Assembly: GCA_014773175.1 (NCBI GenBank)
Contig: VXCM01000965.1
Location: forward strand, 1 to 64,000
DNA length: 64,000 nt
Origin: Lucifuga dentata
Lineage: Eukaryota; Chordata; Actinopteri; Ophidiiformes; Bythitidae
Direction of reading: 5' to 3'
In this document: positions 31,051 to 44,601 of the stretch, one piece after another
Layout of the letters: each line of letters starts with the position of its first letter
Position numbering within the stretch: position 1 is the first letter of the stretch
The notes under the pieces: model-generated
What the model saw: only the letters and a program-made list of their open reading frames with translations
Database searches by the model: none
Told to the model about the DNA's origin: nothing
Translations under genes and position numbers: made by a program

Positions 31051-31475
31051 GACAGGGCTGGAGAGTGGAGGGATAAGAGGATCAGGAGGAGGAAGAATAG
31101 GGGCTACTAGCAAGTAGTGGGTCACGGAAAATTGGTAATGGTGGGCAGAGGCAGAGGAGTTATTAGAGGAAGTAGGCATGGGTGAATAGTGGGTGGGAGA
31201 GGTGAAAATGCAGCGATAGACAGGATAAGAGTGAAGTGATGAGAGACTGGGAGATTGGGAAATGGTTTTTGAGTGTCTCTTGCCTACAGGTGACTGTTCT
31301 GGGAGGAACGGGGGGACAGAAGACAAGTGAGTGAGAGCATAATAAGTGGCTCCTTTGTGGAGTTCAGAGTGGTGGAGCTGATAGACTGTGGTGGTCAAGT
31401 GCAGAGGAGAGCAGAGGAGCAGCTGATGTGTAACATGCGAGGGGAGAGGAGGAGAGAACGGTGTGTCTGCAGACA

Positions 31476-31928
31476 TATAAACCTGGCTGGAGGACGGGAG
31501 GAGACATGATGGATGGCTGAGGAGAAACCAGGGGAGCTTTGATGCTACTTTCTAGCTTCCAGTCTTTCCAGATGATCCCTCACTTTTCATTTTCTCTTGT
31601 ACAGCGTAAAGCTGCTTTTGTGGAATGATCTACAGCTGAGTCTACCCACTTTCCAAGAAATGACCTGTGGAGACCAGACACATGCTGGATGTTGGTTTAA
31701 TACTGGACAGTTGTGGTTATTTGCTCTGTGAAGTGACATCCTGACTGAGTGGATTTAAATCACAGCCTTTCTATATTTCACCCAGCGAAACTCATTTCTT
31801 TGGATGCTTCTTCTTTTTTTCATTTCTCTCCTTTTCACTAAAAAGAAATGCTGGACAGAATTGTGACACAGTGGAGGACATTAAAGGGACTTTTGATTTA
31901 ATTTACAGCCCTGGTGATAGATCTCTTG
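31476..31928 (+). promoter_or_regulatory. possible promoter and noncoding first exon
   Basis: TATAAA at 31476-31481 is followed, about 450 bases later, by TCTCTTG then a consensus donor GTGAGT (31929). The interval is complex sequence, with several ATGs and no long frame, as in a 5' UTR exon. The candidate element at 30750-31050 lies just upstream. No second exon was identified, so this is a hypothesis. Confidence 0.25.
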
Positions 31929-31972
31929 GTGAGTAAACCAAAGTGGCACTTAATTGGTTGGGCTTGAACTAG

Positions 31973-32019
<47 letters not shown>
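31973..32019. repeat. (GT)n microsatellite
   Basis: About 23 uninterrupted GT units. Confidence 0.95.
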
Positions 32020-32022
<3 letters not shown>

Positions 32023-33057
32023 ATTTCCATACAGTATGAGGGGAAAACACCAGAATCTCATGTTTGAGAAGTGATGTGCAAATATGTTCTTTAGAACTTG
32101 TGAAAAGGCACCAAAGTCATTCAGTCAACGTTGTGTTCAACTTTTCAGACTGCTCTGGTCAAAATATATCAAAATATGAAATATGATAAAAGAAAGGACT
32201 GACAGCACCTTGATTTGTAATAAGTTGGGCTTGTTTTTGTTGTGTATCGACATTTTAACACCTGCACCAATATCATCAATCTGCACACAGCTTAGAGTGG
32301 GTGTGGGTGGGAGTCTCATGATAAAACCACTGCCAAATATGAACAATTCATTGGTATGTACAATAATAAATAATCCACTGTGTAGCATTATTCCATATCC
32401 TATAAGAATTTTGAGCATGCCCATTTCCAGTTTTCTTGTAGTATAGGCTCTTGTCAGGATAACTTTATTTTGGTAAGTAAAGTCAGGAAATAGTTTTTAA
32501 AAATAATATAATGCACATGGTATGATGATGTATTTAGCCTGTTGGTGGGGAAATTGGTCAGTGGTAAACAGTTTATGTGATGAATGCTCAGTTGAGCCAC
32601 TAGATGTTGCTGTTTATCAACATATGAAACACAATTGTACACATTCTCCCATTGCCAGTATTAGAACACTAAATATACAGGCTAAGTTACAGAAAGAGCA
32701 GATATTTTTTGCAGTTTTTGTTTTGTCTTTATGCAAAAAAAAAAAAAAAANAAAAAAAAAAAAAAAAAGCAGTATATATGTTAGAAAATAAATATACCAT
32801 CAATGTAACACTCAGCAGTTACAAAAGAGCAGTTACAGAGGCATTACTCTCATGTTTTAGCTATGTATTAAATGGATATAGGATAATAAATGGTTTATAG
32901 GATAACAATGCCATTATTACCAAGCTGAATCATCTAAATTCTAGAGACTTTTTTGATAAATTGTCAGTATGTTGTAGGCGGTGCAATTAAATATTTAAAG
33001 ACATGTCACATTCTCTATTAGTCTACCACAAGATGGCAATCACACATAATGAAAATA

Positions 33058-33060
<3 letters not shown>

Positions 33061-33116
<56 letters not shown>

Positions 33117-33125
33117 TGTGTGTGN

Positions 33126-33179
<54 letters not shown>

Positions 33180-33188
33180 TGTGTGTGT
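33061..33188. repeat. compound (TC)n(TG)n microsatellite with N
   Basis: Two copies of a (TC)n then (TG)n block around the N at 33125. The doubled pattern may partly be an assembly duplication like the others in this window. Confidence 0.9.
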
Positions 33189-33314
33189 AGAAGGGGATGA
33201 GTGTATTTGTGTGTTGTACATGCATGTATTTGCATGTAACAAGATGTCTTTCCACTGGTATGTTTATGATTGATTTGTTCATTTTACTATTAAATGCATT
33301 TATGGCCTGCTTAT

Positions 33315-33346
<32 letters not shown>

Positions 33347-33505
33347 GTGGTGTGTGTAAGGGGATGAGTGTATTTGTGTGTTGTACATGCGTGTTTTTGC
33401 ATGTAACAAGATAGTATATTTTTGATTGATTTGTTTATTTTGGTATTAAATGCATTTACAGCCTGCTTATGTATGCATGCTTAGTGTGTGTGTGTGTGTA
33501 TGTGT
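33188..33505. repeat. tandem duplication of about 165 bp including a (GT)n tract
   Basis: AAGGGGATGAGTGTATTTGT occurs at about 33191 and again at 33357. Both copies continue through TTGTACATGC, TGATTGATTTGTT, TATTAAATGCATTTA and CCTGCTTAT into a (GT)n run. Divergence between the copies shows a real, older duplication. Confidence 0.8.
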
Positions 33506-33559
33506 GTTGCATTTATTGAATATCTGTGTGAGCGCTGGATGTTTCCGTGCTGGAGTTGC

Positions 33560-33780
33560 CTGCTTGTTTTGTTTGTTTGCATGCAGCAGAGTGGTTGCTG
33601 GCGGTGCTGGTCACTACAAGTGGCTGGCATTCAGAGGCTGCTAATCAGGCTGCGGGCAAACTGGGTGGCAGCGCTCCGACTCGTTTGCTGGAGATTATCC
33701 CAAAATTATCCATGAATTATCCCCCAGAATTACACCATTCCAGCCAGGGCCTTGTACATTGATGGGACCGGGAAGTGTTG
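33560..33780. promoter_or_regulatory. candidate noncoding element with three phased ATTATCC motifs
   Basis: Complex, GC-balanced sequence between two GT microsatellites. ATTATCC occurs at 33694, 33705 and 33716, exactly 11 bp apart, which places them on one face of the helix. GCTAATCAGGCTGC and GAATTACACC nearby add homeodomain-like cores. Confidence 0.35.
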
Positions 33781-33799
33781 GACGAATGACTGTGTGTGT

Positions 33800-33830
<31 letters not shown>

Positions 33831-33999
33831 CAATCAGGAGATTTGGATGGAGCAGTGTTAGTGTCTGTGTGGTGGAGTGTGTATTTCTGTGTGTTGGTGT
33901 ACTCTGTAATGATTCTGGCTGTGTTGATACATTGGGGTAATGGAGCATGTTAATCCACATCAAACAGCTATTAGCAGCAGATTTAATTCATAAAACTCA

Positions 34000-35650
34000 C
34001 TAGTTATACTGAGGGAAGAAACACACAACTAACATACATGTGCAGTTTTTACTGTTTTACAGTTACCCTTGGCTGGCTTTTACGTTTCCGAGAGGCATAC
34101 TTTTTTGATATGCCAAAAAATAGGTTTGCCATCTAATAGCTGCCTCAAACTACCATCAAATACTGCAACCTGATTGCGATAAAATAAGTTGAGATGAGAT
34201 AAGATAAGATGACAGATTTGCACATGGTCCACAGTGCTACAACACTGACATTAATAATGTAAAACACTAAAATCTTCCTGTAATGCTAAAAAACAGCGAC
34301 AAAATCAAAGTAAAGACAAAACACAACATAAATTCAATGCAGGATCATGGTATAAAATGTATTGCATATGTATATTTTTGCATAAAGTGCTACCAGCGCC
34401 TGTGCTGCCTGATTTACATACAAATGTTAGCATGATTCCTGTTTATAAGCTGAATTGAGGTAGTAAGGGAGGTATTGTGTCTGCCATCATTTCCAGGAAA
34501 ATATCCATTTCTTTTACACAGTAGCTACAGGTTTTCAATCAATTTTGTACAATTTAACCTCTTAAAATCCAAAACTCGTTTTGCAGCCAAAGACTGTCGA
34601 TTTGTTCACAAATTTTGGTCGAGAGACTGAGGTTGCCAAAGATACCAAATATGTCAGGATACGTTCAGGGGAAGTATGGACAAAATGATGCACAACAAAT
34701 AGAGAATAAAGGGAATTTTAAGGGAAATTAAAAATGCCATAGCTGAAGTGCCACTAGGAGGTGATATTAAAGAATTTATTCATAACTTCATCAGTAATTA
34801 GGGGATTTTATGATTCCCTTTGTGCTTGATTTACATGTTTTTTACTGGGTCAATAATGTGAAAAGACCCATTAAATGTATCCAAAATCCACCAAATGACT
34901 CCAGACTTTTTACCTTAAATTACGCTCAATTTGACAATTGAAGGTATTGGATTCTTTTGATTTTGTAAAGTAAATTAAAACCATTCAGTTAATTTAACTA
35001 ATTTCTGTGTTGCTGCTTTTGCCTCACACATTGCTGCCATGTAAGTCTAGATAGGAACTGCTGCGGTAAATATTGCTGGTGAAACTCTCTGTGATAAGTG
35101 TTCAGTAAACAGGTCAGCGGATGGTCCTCCTGGACTCAATCTGAGCTATTTTCCCTGAGTGAGAACACAAATTATCCTCGGTATTCATCGCAAAACCAGA
35201 CCACCAGCAGCGCAGCCTCTGGGCAGTTTGTTGTGGCTCTTTTCTGCTTCTTTGTACACGTGATCCACAACATGAGATAACACATGCACACTCAACAAAA
35301 CAACACGGAATAAATCACAGAGGAGCGCTGAAAAACGGACGAAAGATGAAAACAATTAGATTTTCAATGAATGCACTAAGCACAGTGGAGGAAGAGGGAT
35401 AGAGTGGGAGGACAGAGGGGCGGAGAGAGAGGAGCGGCAGAGGTGGTGAAAGGTTAAGTACTCTTTTTTTTTGGGTGCTGTACTTCCTGCGGGGCCTTGT
35501 TCCTTGACCTGCTGGCTAGAGGAGGGAGGGAAAATAGGAAGGGAGAAAAGGCTAAAACTGCATGTGCCAAGGTGAGAGGTGGAAGAGCTAAAATGGGAGG
35601 AGTATTTGCCTCTGGCTGATGGAGAACAATTGGACACACAAGAAGGCACA
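34000..35650. other. noncoding, AT-rich
   Basis: No gene seen. TGCCACTAGGAGGTGATA at 34749 resembles a CTCF core but lies in sequence that looks repeat-derived. Purine-rich tract at 35390-35600. Confidence 0.4.
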
Positions 35651-35655
35651 CAGGT

Positions 35656-35694
<39 letters not shown>

Positions 35695-35718
35695 CATAGG
35701 CACGCAGACACACTACAC

Positions 35719-35780
<62 letters not shown>

Positions 35781-35984
35781 TTAGAACTACAGTCCCAGCA
35801 GGCTATGAACTTCAGTGCAGTTGTTGCCATGGTGATACACTGAGTTGCTGACCCCCCGACTCCATTTTTCCTGCCGTTTGGCTATTGAAAGAGATGATTG
35901 ACAAGTGATCAAATGTCAGCCAACCCAGCCGGCCACACAGATAGGGGGGAAGCCATTTTATGTTATTTTCACTCACAGGGTGGA

Positions 35985-36033
<49 letters not shown>

Positions 36034-36062
36034 TGTGTGTCTGTGTCTGTGTGTGTGTGAAT
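35656..36062. repeat. cluster of CA/GT and CT microsatellites
   Basis: (CA)n at 35656-35691, (CT)n at 35724-35761, (CA)n to 35780 and (GT)n at 35989-36058. About 200 bases of complex sequence (35785-35985) lie between them. Confidence 0.95.
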
Positions 36063-36547
36063 TCCTGTTTGTACCTATGCAACATAGGCAGTTTAATAAA
36101 AAGTTCCTCTTGATAGCCTCTACACATACATTGAACATAACAGCGCATACATCACAGACACGCACACACACACACACACATATCTTCTCCTGCACATGCA
36201 CACACAGACATTGCATTCACGTGTACACACACATATAGTAACCTGCACAAAGAGCTTCCAAACAAAGGCCTTTTGTATGCAGACAGGGTCATATATTTAG
36301 GTTGTCTTTTGAGCGGCTCTGATAACACGTTCACGCACACAGTGTTTGGGCTGCTGTTGGCTATTGACTTCAACCTGTGAATGTTTAGTGCATGAACCTG
36401 AATGTATCCAAATATTCTACCATCAAACAGGATGTACAGCAGTTTACACACAGGAATTGGTCCCATTGTTGGCAGATCAAATCCACATCAGGAAAGAAGA
36501 GAGAAGAAGACGCGCTTATGTTTGGGCCTTTTTGCCTGTACATCTGG

Positions 36548-36549
<2 letters not shown>

Positions 36550-36590
<41 letters not shown>
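36550..36590. repeat. (CT)n microsatellite
   Basis: About 20 CT units. (GT)n follows at 36732-36760 and 36870-36903. Confidence 0.95.
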
Positions 36591-36592
<2 letters not shown>

Positions 36593-36729
36593 GTCTGCAG
36601 GCTTAGAGGGATAGGTCTTATCTTGATCACCCACAGCAACACATTAACCTCTCCTCTCTTATCTCTACACTGGTCATTAGTGCCAAAACCCTTAACGTCC
36701 TATTGACAAGGGGCACAGAACTTTGCATC

Positions 36730-36760
<31 letters not shown>

Positions 36761-37215
36761 CTCTGTGTCTGTGCGTGTTGAATTATGGTAGGTGACGTGG
36801 TTGAGATCTGCTGAGCTAGTGATCTGAGCCGATAACATTATTAGCCTGTGTGAATGTGTGGGCGTGACTGCGTGTGTGTGTTTGTGTGTGTGTGTGTGTG
36901 TGTGAGTGCACAATACAGCAAGAGGAAGCGTGAAGCAAAATGCGGTATTATTTCTTCAAGCCACATTTGACACAAAAATTGAGCCATTTGTGCCCTTTGT
37001 TTTTTCCATTATTCTGCACATCTTAAAATATTTATTGAATTTGTCTTTTTATTTTTCAGATATATTTACTAGATAAAATATATATGATAAATATATAGAA
37101 TATGGCTACAATAAAGCTATGATTACACTTAGCCCTAACTTAAAATCTAAGCAGGAAAGTAATTATTCAGTAGATAGTCATCAGATTGGCTCGGATGGAA
37201 GTTAAACATATTTAA

Positions 37216-37696
37216 AGGACCATACTGGCGATCGTGCATGTTTGAGCCTAATATATATAATCCACATACACATTACATTACTGACAGCCATTTCCCCAAA
37301 TATCTTAATCTTTCTAAACCAAATGTTCAGGTGATACACCCACCTTAAACTTCAGTGTTTCATCTGCTAATACTTACACACAATTGTAGAGGGCATGGTC
37401 ATTTTTAATGTCTTCTCCTAGGACTGTTTTTCCTGGTGGAGACATACAGTACATTTTCTTCTGTTCAGCTCCGTATTGGACCAGTTAAATAAAGTAACTT
37501 TGACAAAAAATTTAATAGATGTCCTGTTTGCTGTGATGGATTACTTTTCTCAAGCACATTTCAAGCCTCTACATTTTTATAGCGTAATGAACTGAAACAA
37601 ATGGCAGTCTGGAAGGTAGGAAAAACAATTCTAATATTTACCACTCCAGAGGTATGTTATATTGGGCTTTAATATGCAAACCACTAGTTTGTTTCT
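37216..37696. mobile_element. TTAA-MITE copy G (481 bp)
   Basis: TTAA at 37212-37215 and 37697-37700. The left end AGGACCATACTGGCGATCGT is well kept and the right end (CACTAGTTTGTTTCT) is decayed. Internal blocks CATTTCCCC and GTGGAGACATACA match other copies. Confidence 0.75.
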
Positions 37697-37704
37697 TTAA
37701 TACT

Positions 37705-38706
37705 CCTGCCATTGCCCTTATGCAAGGCACTAGGCTATATAGACCTGGCGTTGCACTACTGTTCCTGGTAGTTATGATGGGTCAAATCCAGAAGAATTTC
37801 CACATGGAAGCGTCAATGGAGTCAATGGAAACATACATTATTAGAAAGATAAATTTTGTCTGGACTTTTTTGATCTTGGTGGAGGTGTGCACTTTAATGA
37901 ATTCTCTTCTATTTGTTGAATACATTCCTCCAGTTTTTCCATCAGATCATATGATGTTTTGACATACAGTAAAGCAGCCAAATTACTCTTGACAGTAATG
38001 ATAACATTTGCTGTAAACACTCCCTATCATGCTGAAAAAAAAAAAAAATGACAAATGTACGTTCACGTAAATTTACTTATCAATTCATTTATTCATTGCT
38101 TTTTACTTTTATCTCATTAGGGTCACATGCATTTCCATAATTGTCACTTTAAATAAAAAAGCGAATATTGAATAGCATATATTAAGAAGACATACAGTAC
38201 TGTATATTCACTAAACCTCATTTATTCTGGCTGAAGACCAAAATCCCTGTCCTTCAATACAGTATCTCATAATACATGTCATCCAGCCTTTTAAAATGGA
38301 CTGAGGTAATTTTGACTTAAATGTATTTTAGTGTTGAATGCTGCATTTGTCTGGTTGTCTGTCGATCCGTCTGTCTCTCTGTGGCTCTGACCCTGTGTGT
38401 CAGTGGAACCAACAATCTAACAGGTTAAAAGAATAATTGCATCTCTATTTACCCCAAACAGCCTCTCTTCTGTACATAATTACATCCATACACATAGAGA
38501 GAGAGAGAGAGAGATAGAGAGAGAGAGCGAGAGAGAGAGTCCCTGTACTAATATTTAGGTAGTAATACTCATGTGTTTGAGTGAACCATCCTCTTGTCCT
38601 CCTCTCCAACGTAAAGCACTGTTCACCACTGGCACTCACTGAGAGAGGAGTACATCCTACACTGACCCCACTCATCTGTTTGCAGAGAGAGGGAGAAGGA
38701 GAGGGG

Positions 38707-38738
<32 letters not shown>

Positions 38739-39950
38739 TACTGTTGCGCTGATGCACATTTACTATATGTGACAGTAGTATGATTTTACACTACCTGCCT
38801 CCAAAATCATCAGGATTTTTCTGAATAAATTCATAAATGTTCATTTGAAACAAACATAAAACTCTTAAAAAAAAATAAAAATACTTCTTAACATAGTGTT
38901 GTTTTTTTTTTTTTTTTTTTTTTTAATTGTGCATCCAGGTAATATCAACTAAACTGATGTTGGGTTAAAAAAATAAATTAACAAATGCACAGGTAACGTA
39001 GTTTACCATTACCTGGAATGCACAAGAAACAATCATGATTTTAACATATAAATTAAAAATTCAAACTTAGAATGTAAAACTTAGAACTTATAAATTAAGT
39101 CTTCACATATATAGTTATGATAAATGCATTTGCCAGCACTGAAACATGGTTTTATATGCTGATAAATTGCCATAACAATTGGTGAATGATCATTTTAGCT
39201 GTTCCTTTAAAATAAAATCATTACATCTGTAATGGGCTCCACAAACAGCAACATCAAGCTTAATTTAGTAATAATGATATTATGAACAATGAATCAGTGA
39301 TAATGATTTTTTGTGTTCTAATGTCAAATAAATCATATTTAGACATTCCCAGTTCCAGTGCAGCATCAGGTCTAATCTCAGTAATCAGATGTAGATTCCT
39401 CCCTGCAGCGTCTGATTTTGGACATTGGTGGCGCTGCTGCTACATTGTGATTAATGACTGCAGCAGCTGCTGTGGATCCACCCACAGCCCAGCATTACAT
39501 TAGGGGACATTATCTAAATACTCAACAAAGTGAAATTGAATGTAGGGCTCCTTCTACACCCCCNCCCCCCCCGTCGTGGAGGTTCGATTGGGCTGCTCTG
39601 GGATGCCATTCTCTCCTTACTGTTAGAGTGGGTAGACCAGCATCCTCTGCTCCTCATCCTCTCTCAAATTGAATCAGTCTCAATTTGACCTTTTATGTAT
39701 CAGAATCTGCTACATGATCTGAGACTACAGATGAACAGTGTGCATGTATGATATATGTGTGTACGCGCGCGTGTGTGTGTGCGCATCCATTCGTGCCCCT
39801 GTGTCAGCTTGCATTGCTGACACTGAAGTGGGAAACAGCATCTCTCTATTTGCTGCAAAATAGACCAATTAGTGTTTAGCAGGGTGTTAGCAACAGAGCA
39901 GGAACCCATGTGAATGTGTCATTGATTAGCAGGATTTGGCTAATCATCAC
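37705..39950. other. noncoding stretch with GA microsatellites
   Basis: (GA)n at 38496-38540 and 38678-38740, poly-T at 38903-38924, C-run with N at 39564. The block 39350-39510 is complex and carries TACATTGTGATTAATGACTG (a homeodomain-type ATTAAT core). Nothing coding. Confidence 0.45.
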
Positions 39951-39969
39951 GTCTCATAAACTCAGCCGC

Positions 39970-41053
39970 TAATGTCAGCTGGATCTCCTAAAGTACGCCT
40001 CCTTCTCCTCACTCAATCCATCTCTCTCCATCTCCTCTCCTCCTTTCAGCTCCCTCTTCCCGTCTGTCTTTCCGCACTTGTCTTTTTGCCCATCTGTCTC
40101 CATCTGTCTTTCCTCCCTTCCTTCCTTCCTCTGTTTTTCTCCTCTCTTCTCAATTTCTTCCTTCCTCTCCTCTCCTTCTTCTTTTTTGACACCGGAGGGA
40201 TTACAGTAGAAGGAGCTGAGAGGATGCTCGCTTCCTTCATACATCAGGAATGAAGAATGAGTGTGTGTGTGTTTTTTTTTTTTTAGTCTGCTGCTCATCT
40301 TTCCAGCCAAGATCTACATTTTGTTTCTTTGTTTTAATTCTCAACCACTTTTATTGTACTTCCCAAAATAGCTGCAAATGCTGCTTTCCATCCTTATTTC
40401 TGAAATATCTTAGAAAGCATCTACAAAATGTGAAAGAATTACATAAAATGTCTCATTAGCCATCTATAACCATGTTTAATTTTATTGTATTGAAACCTCT
40501 TTTTCAATTTTGGTCTTTTTAGGTCAAAAAAAGAAAATATACTTAACATGGATTGTACCATTGGTTAAGTTAAGTTCATTGAGGTGCCTTATTTAAAACA
40601 TAAGTAAATTTTAAAACCTTTTAACTTTTTATTTTGATGTATAAATTGCACTGAGGTAACATTATTGTGTGATTAAACAACAGTGAGTATTTTGAAATTT
40701 TTTTATGTATATTTTTTTTTTTATTTAACATGAAACTATAAAAAAAGCAAAACTTCACAAAAAGGTTAATGATTACATAGTTTAAATGCAGGAGAAGATG
40801 CATTTCATATAATTTTAATAATAATAATAATTTTAAAACAGTGACCACAATGATTTAATTTTTTAATATTAATTAATTGACATACGGTATTTCTCTAAAT
40901 TAACATGTTTATAGTAATATTAACTCTTTGCATTGGATTAAAAATAAGTTGAATTCATGATAATGGAACTTTGTATATTTTGTAATAGGTATTAGTTATC
41001 ATTTTAATTAGCATCTGTTTGACACAGTATGGTGGCCGGCTGGGAGCATGAAG

Positions 41054-41088
<35 letters not shown>

Positions 41089-43985
41089 ACAGTGAGAGGT
41101 TGAAGGGGGGAAACACACAGTGTTTGATTTGTTGTGTTGCTAATGTGACACTGATTATACAGGTCAGAGTAAAACAAAGCAGTGAGACGCTGCAATGCTA
41201 ATACAGACGCTGTGATAGCAGGGTTGTCATTACACACACACATACACACGCACACAGAAACACTGATAGAAAGATATACCTTCATGTGAATTTACACATG
41301 TACATGTATATGTGCTCTTACGCTCTATTGTTAAACTTGCACACACACACACACACACACACACAACACGTTCGTGACACATTCACAGGTCATGGAAAAA
41401 CATCTCACAATTACTTCAACAAACCACAGTGAGCTTTTTTTGTTAGAGCTAGACTGTTGCCATGGAGAGGAGAGGTTAGTGAATTTGACCTATGCTATCA
41501 TGCTAGCTTTGGGCCCACAGCTGTAATTTCAAATGAGAGAAAAAAACCATGTGTTTCTCTCTGAATTGATTTATCCCTATGTTTATGAGTAGATAAGTGC
41601 AGTGATGCTTAGATGGAGGGTTATTTTCACGGGGTGTCTCTTTTGTGTGTATTGTGTTTATCTAGGCCGCTGTTGATGTAGTGAGAACTGTAGCTCTATT
41701 TCTCACAGCAGGGATACTCTTTGTGTATGTGTGTGTGTGTGTGTGTAAGGGAAAGGCATGGGAGACATTGTGGTCTATGAAGAGCAGCGCGTGATCAAAC
41801 TCTCCTGTGGCTGTAAGAAGAGGATGGACGAGGCAGAAGTGACTAAATAACAAATATAATCTCTGTGTTCTAATTTGATCATTTAAAATGTTCCAAATGT
41901 TTGCTGTTGGGCCCCATTTACATTAAAATACGACCTCTTTATCTGGACGTGTTATCTGGATAACGACATCTGAGGTCAGGACTGATTATTTACTTGTATT
42001 AAAATGCGTTCTCATTCTCTGGATTCTGTCTGCATTGTGATCGGATCTCAATAAGCTTGTCATTAGTCTGCTAAGTTTCCTCCTTGCTCCATGGATGAGC
42101 TTCATTCGTGTTTTAAAATAACTAATAACATTTTTTTATTTTTGCGTTTGGCTGCCAGTGTAATTTCAGGTACAGGTACCCATTTAAAAGTCGCAACTCT
42201 CATTCAAAATAACTTTATTAACAAGACGAAGAAGGAAAATGAAAATGTCAACTGTATTCAGATATAGTGGGTGCATTCCAAGCTCCTTATTTGATCATTC
42301 CTCACTCTTCAATGCTTGCATGACCTGGAAACCAATCTGGTACGTCATCTTTAAGGACGTTCCAAAGCGCTTATTTCTGCTCTGGGAGACATGAACAAGG
42401 AAATGCAAGATGTTCCTACGTGGAATTCTGTTACCTGACAGTCACGCCCCTTTACTGGAAATCTGTTTCTGATTGGACAAATCTATTACAGCTGTCTGAT
42501 ACACCAACACGCATCTTAATATAACCGCATGAGTCTCATCAAACATGCAAACAGAAAAATAACAGCAACATCTCAGGTGTAAAATTACTCTGATTATTTG
42601 TTTAATTTCGTCTTATTGATTATCTGCTTAAAACGACTGGATGTGTGTTCAGTGCAGCTCTGAATGATAAAGAAACATAAAACAATAAAACAACTCTTAT
42701 ATCGTCGCAACCAGCAACAAATTATTGATCTGTACCAAAAAAAATCCACTGACATGTTTAATAAAACATCCTGTTTGGAAAAGTTGCCTAATGCTGATAA
42801 ACATTATCAGCAGTGACACACACTTATAAATGAAGATTGTTGATGCTCTGTAGATTATAAAGTCACATTGTTCTGCATGTGGATCTTTGTCAAACTGTTC
42901 ATGTTAAGTGTTACAGTAATCATCAATAATCAATATTTCACTATGTTACACTATGTATAATCATGTAGGAACTAAAACACAGTTCCCAGCACTCTGACAG
43001 CTGATCAGCTGTGACATCATCCATAAGTCACGTTGCTTCAGATGATGCTTGAGGAGCAAGGATGTTTCATTTCTCTTAAATCTTCGCTCCTTAGCTCCTC
43101 TGTCCTCACTTCTTTTCCTCACATCTTTTCCTTGTGTCTCCAGTGGGCAGGACTAAGACGCAAGGAAAACACATAAGCGAGGGAAACGTGGAAACGAATA
43201 ATGAACTTGGAACACAGACGTTTATCCAGATGAGAAATAATATAAATTAATTAAGGTGGAAATGTACATAGCATTGTGATCAGAATGCAATGCAATCTGC
43301 CTGACCACACACTGATATTCTTGCATTGTAATGTAGTCCAGACAGCTGGGACACATAAGCTGAAAATATAACCCTGCCTCGTCCTCCTGCTCGATCTCAT
43401 TAATAAAGTTATTTTGAATTGGAAATTGCCACATTGTGTAAATGGGTACCTGCACCTGAAATACAGACAGTGATAACCCATGCAAAAACATTCTTACTTA
43501 TTCTAAAAATTGGAGGAAGCTTGTCCATGGAGTACAGAGTAAGCACAGGCTTTAATAGCATGACAGCCCACCTACTGAGATCCAATCAAAATGCAAGCAG
43601 AACCCACATAACACTATTTAATGCAAAGTTGTCAAGTTGTGACAATTGATGCTATTATTATGCCAGAGTTAAGTAGATTACTGCAGTAGAAACAAGAAAA
43701 TGGCACCTGCTTAAAAATCTTTTCCATGTTTGATTGCCATGTTGCTGTTCTGAAAATGTTGAAACAAGCAGCAATTTATAGTCGTGTTTCAAGACATTAA
43801 ATCCCAAAATATTCTGAAGTAAAAGGCAAATCATTTAGTTTCAAGCAACTGAAATTTGAATGTCTAAAGTTTCTTTGTTACCAGTTTCATAATCAGATCA
43901 TAGTTTGTTGTGGTTACATTTACCTAACTTACAGTTTTTAACTTGATACTGACAAATTTTACTTAGCTACAGAATATTTTGTATT
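39970..43985. other. noncoding stretch
   Basis: (GT)n at 41056-41086 and (CA)n at 41339-41365. The part 41900-43230 may be an old DNA element: it has complex sequence with TTTATCTGGACGTG near the left and GTTTATCCAGATGAG near the right, but I cannot define ends. No coding potential seen. Confidence 0.4.
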
Positions 43986-43994
43986 TTATATTAA

Positions 43995-44564
43995 AGGACT
44001 ATACTATCCATTTTGCTTGTTTGAGGCTAATATATTCAATTTTCATACACGTAAGGTTACTGACAGCCATTTCCCAAAGCATACTACTGGAATGGTGAGT
44101 TAAAATTTTTTTTCCTACCTTCCAGACTGCCATTGGTTTCAGTTCATTCTGGTATGCTATTAAAACCAACTTGTTGATACTTGAACATTCTTGGGATAAG
44201 TAATCCATCATCGTAAACAAGACGTATATTCAGGTTTTTTGGTTTTTTTTTTAAAGTTTTGTAATTTTAGCGTTTAAGTGCAATAAAAAGCGTGGAGTGA
44301 ATGTATGTCTGCACCGGGGAATATAGTCCCAAAAATTTAAAAGACCATGACTTCATAAGGCTGCGTGACTATAAGTAGCTGAAACATCAATTTTTAAGGT
44401 GGGTGTATCACTTGAATATTTGATGCTGAAAGATTAAGAGGTTTTGCAAAATGTCAGGAAAGCTGAAATACGGTTTTATCTTTTAGGGAATGATGTCAGT
44501 AACCTTACATATATGAAAATCGAATATATTAGGCTCAAACATGCAAAATGGGTGGTATGGTCCT
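43995..44564. mobile_element. TTAA-MITE copy H (570 bp)
   Basis: TTAA at 43991-43994 and 44565-44568. Left end AGGACTATACTATCCATTTT, right end GGTGGTATGGTCCT. Orientation of the interior matches copy F. Confidence 0.85.
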
Positions 44565-44570
44565 TTAAAG

Positions 44571-44601
<31 letters not shown>

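Noticed and set aside
30853..31476. Longest open reading frame in the window (207 codons, minus strand)
   Set aside because: Its composition is Ser/Pro/His/Leu-rich from a purine-rich strand, there is no domain or codon structure, and it overlaps a candidate regulatory block. Likely a chance frame.
33018..33402. Frames of alternating Ser-Leu, Cys-Val, His-Thr or Arg-Glu
   Set aside because: They are translations of dinucleotide microsatellites. The same applies to frames near 35.6-36.2, 36.5, 45.1, 48.0 and 57.7 kb.
34749..34766. CTCF-like TGCCACTAGGAGGTGATA as a domain boundary
   Set aside because: It is a single moderate motif match in sequence that looks repeat-derived. Many weaker CACTAGATG words occur elsewhere (for example 6533 and 32597), so it cannot be distinguished from background.
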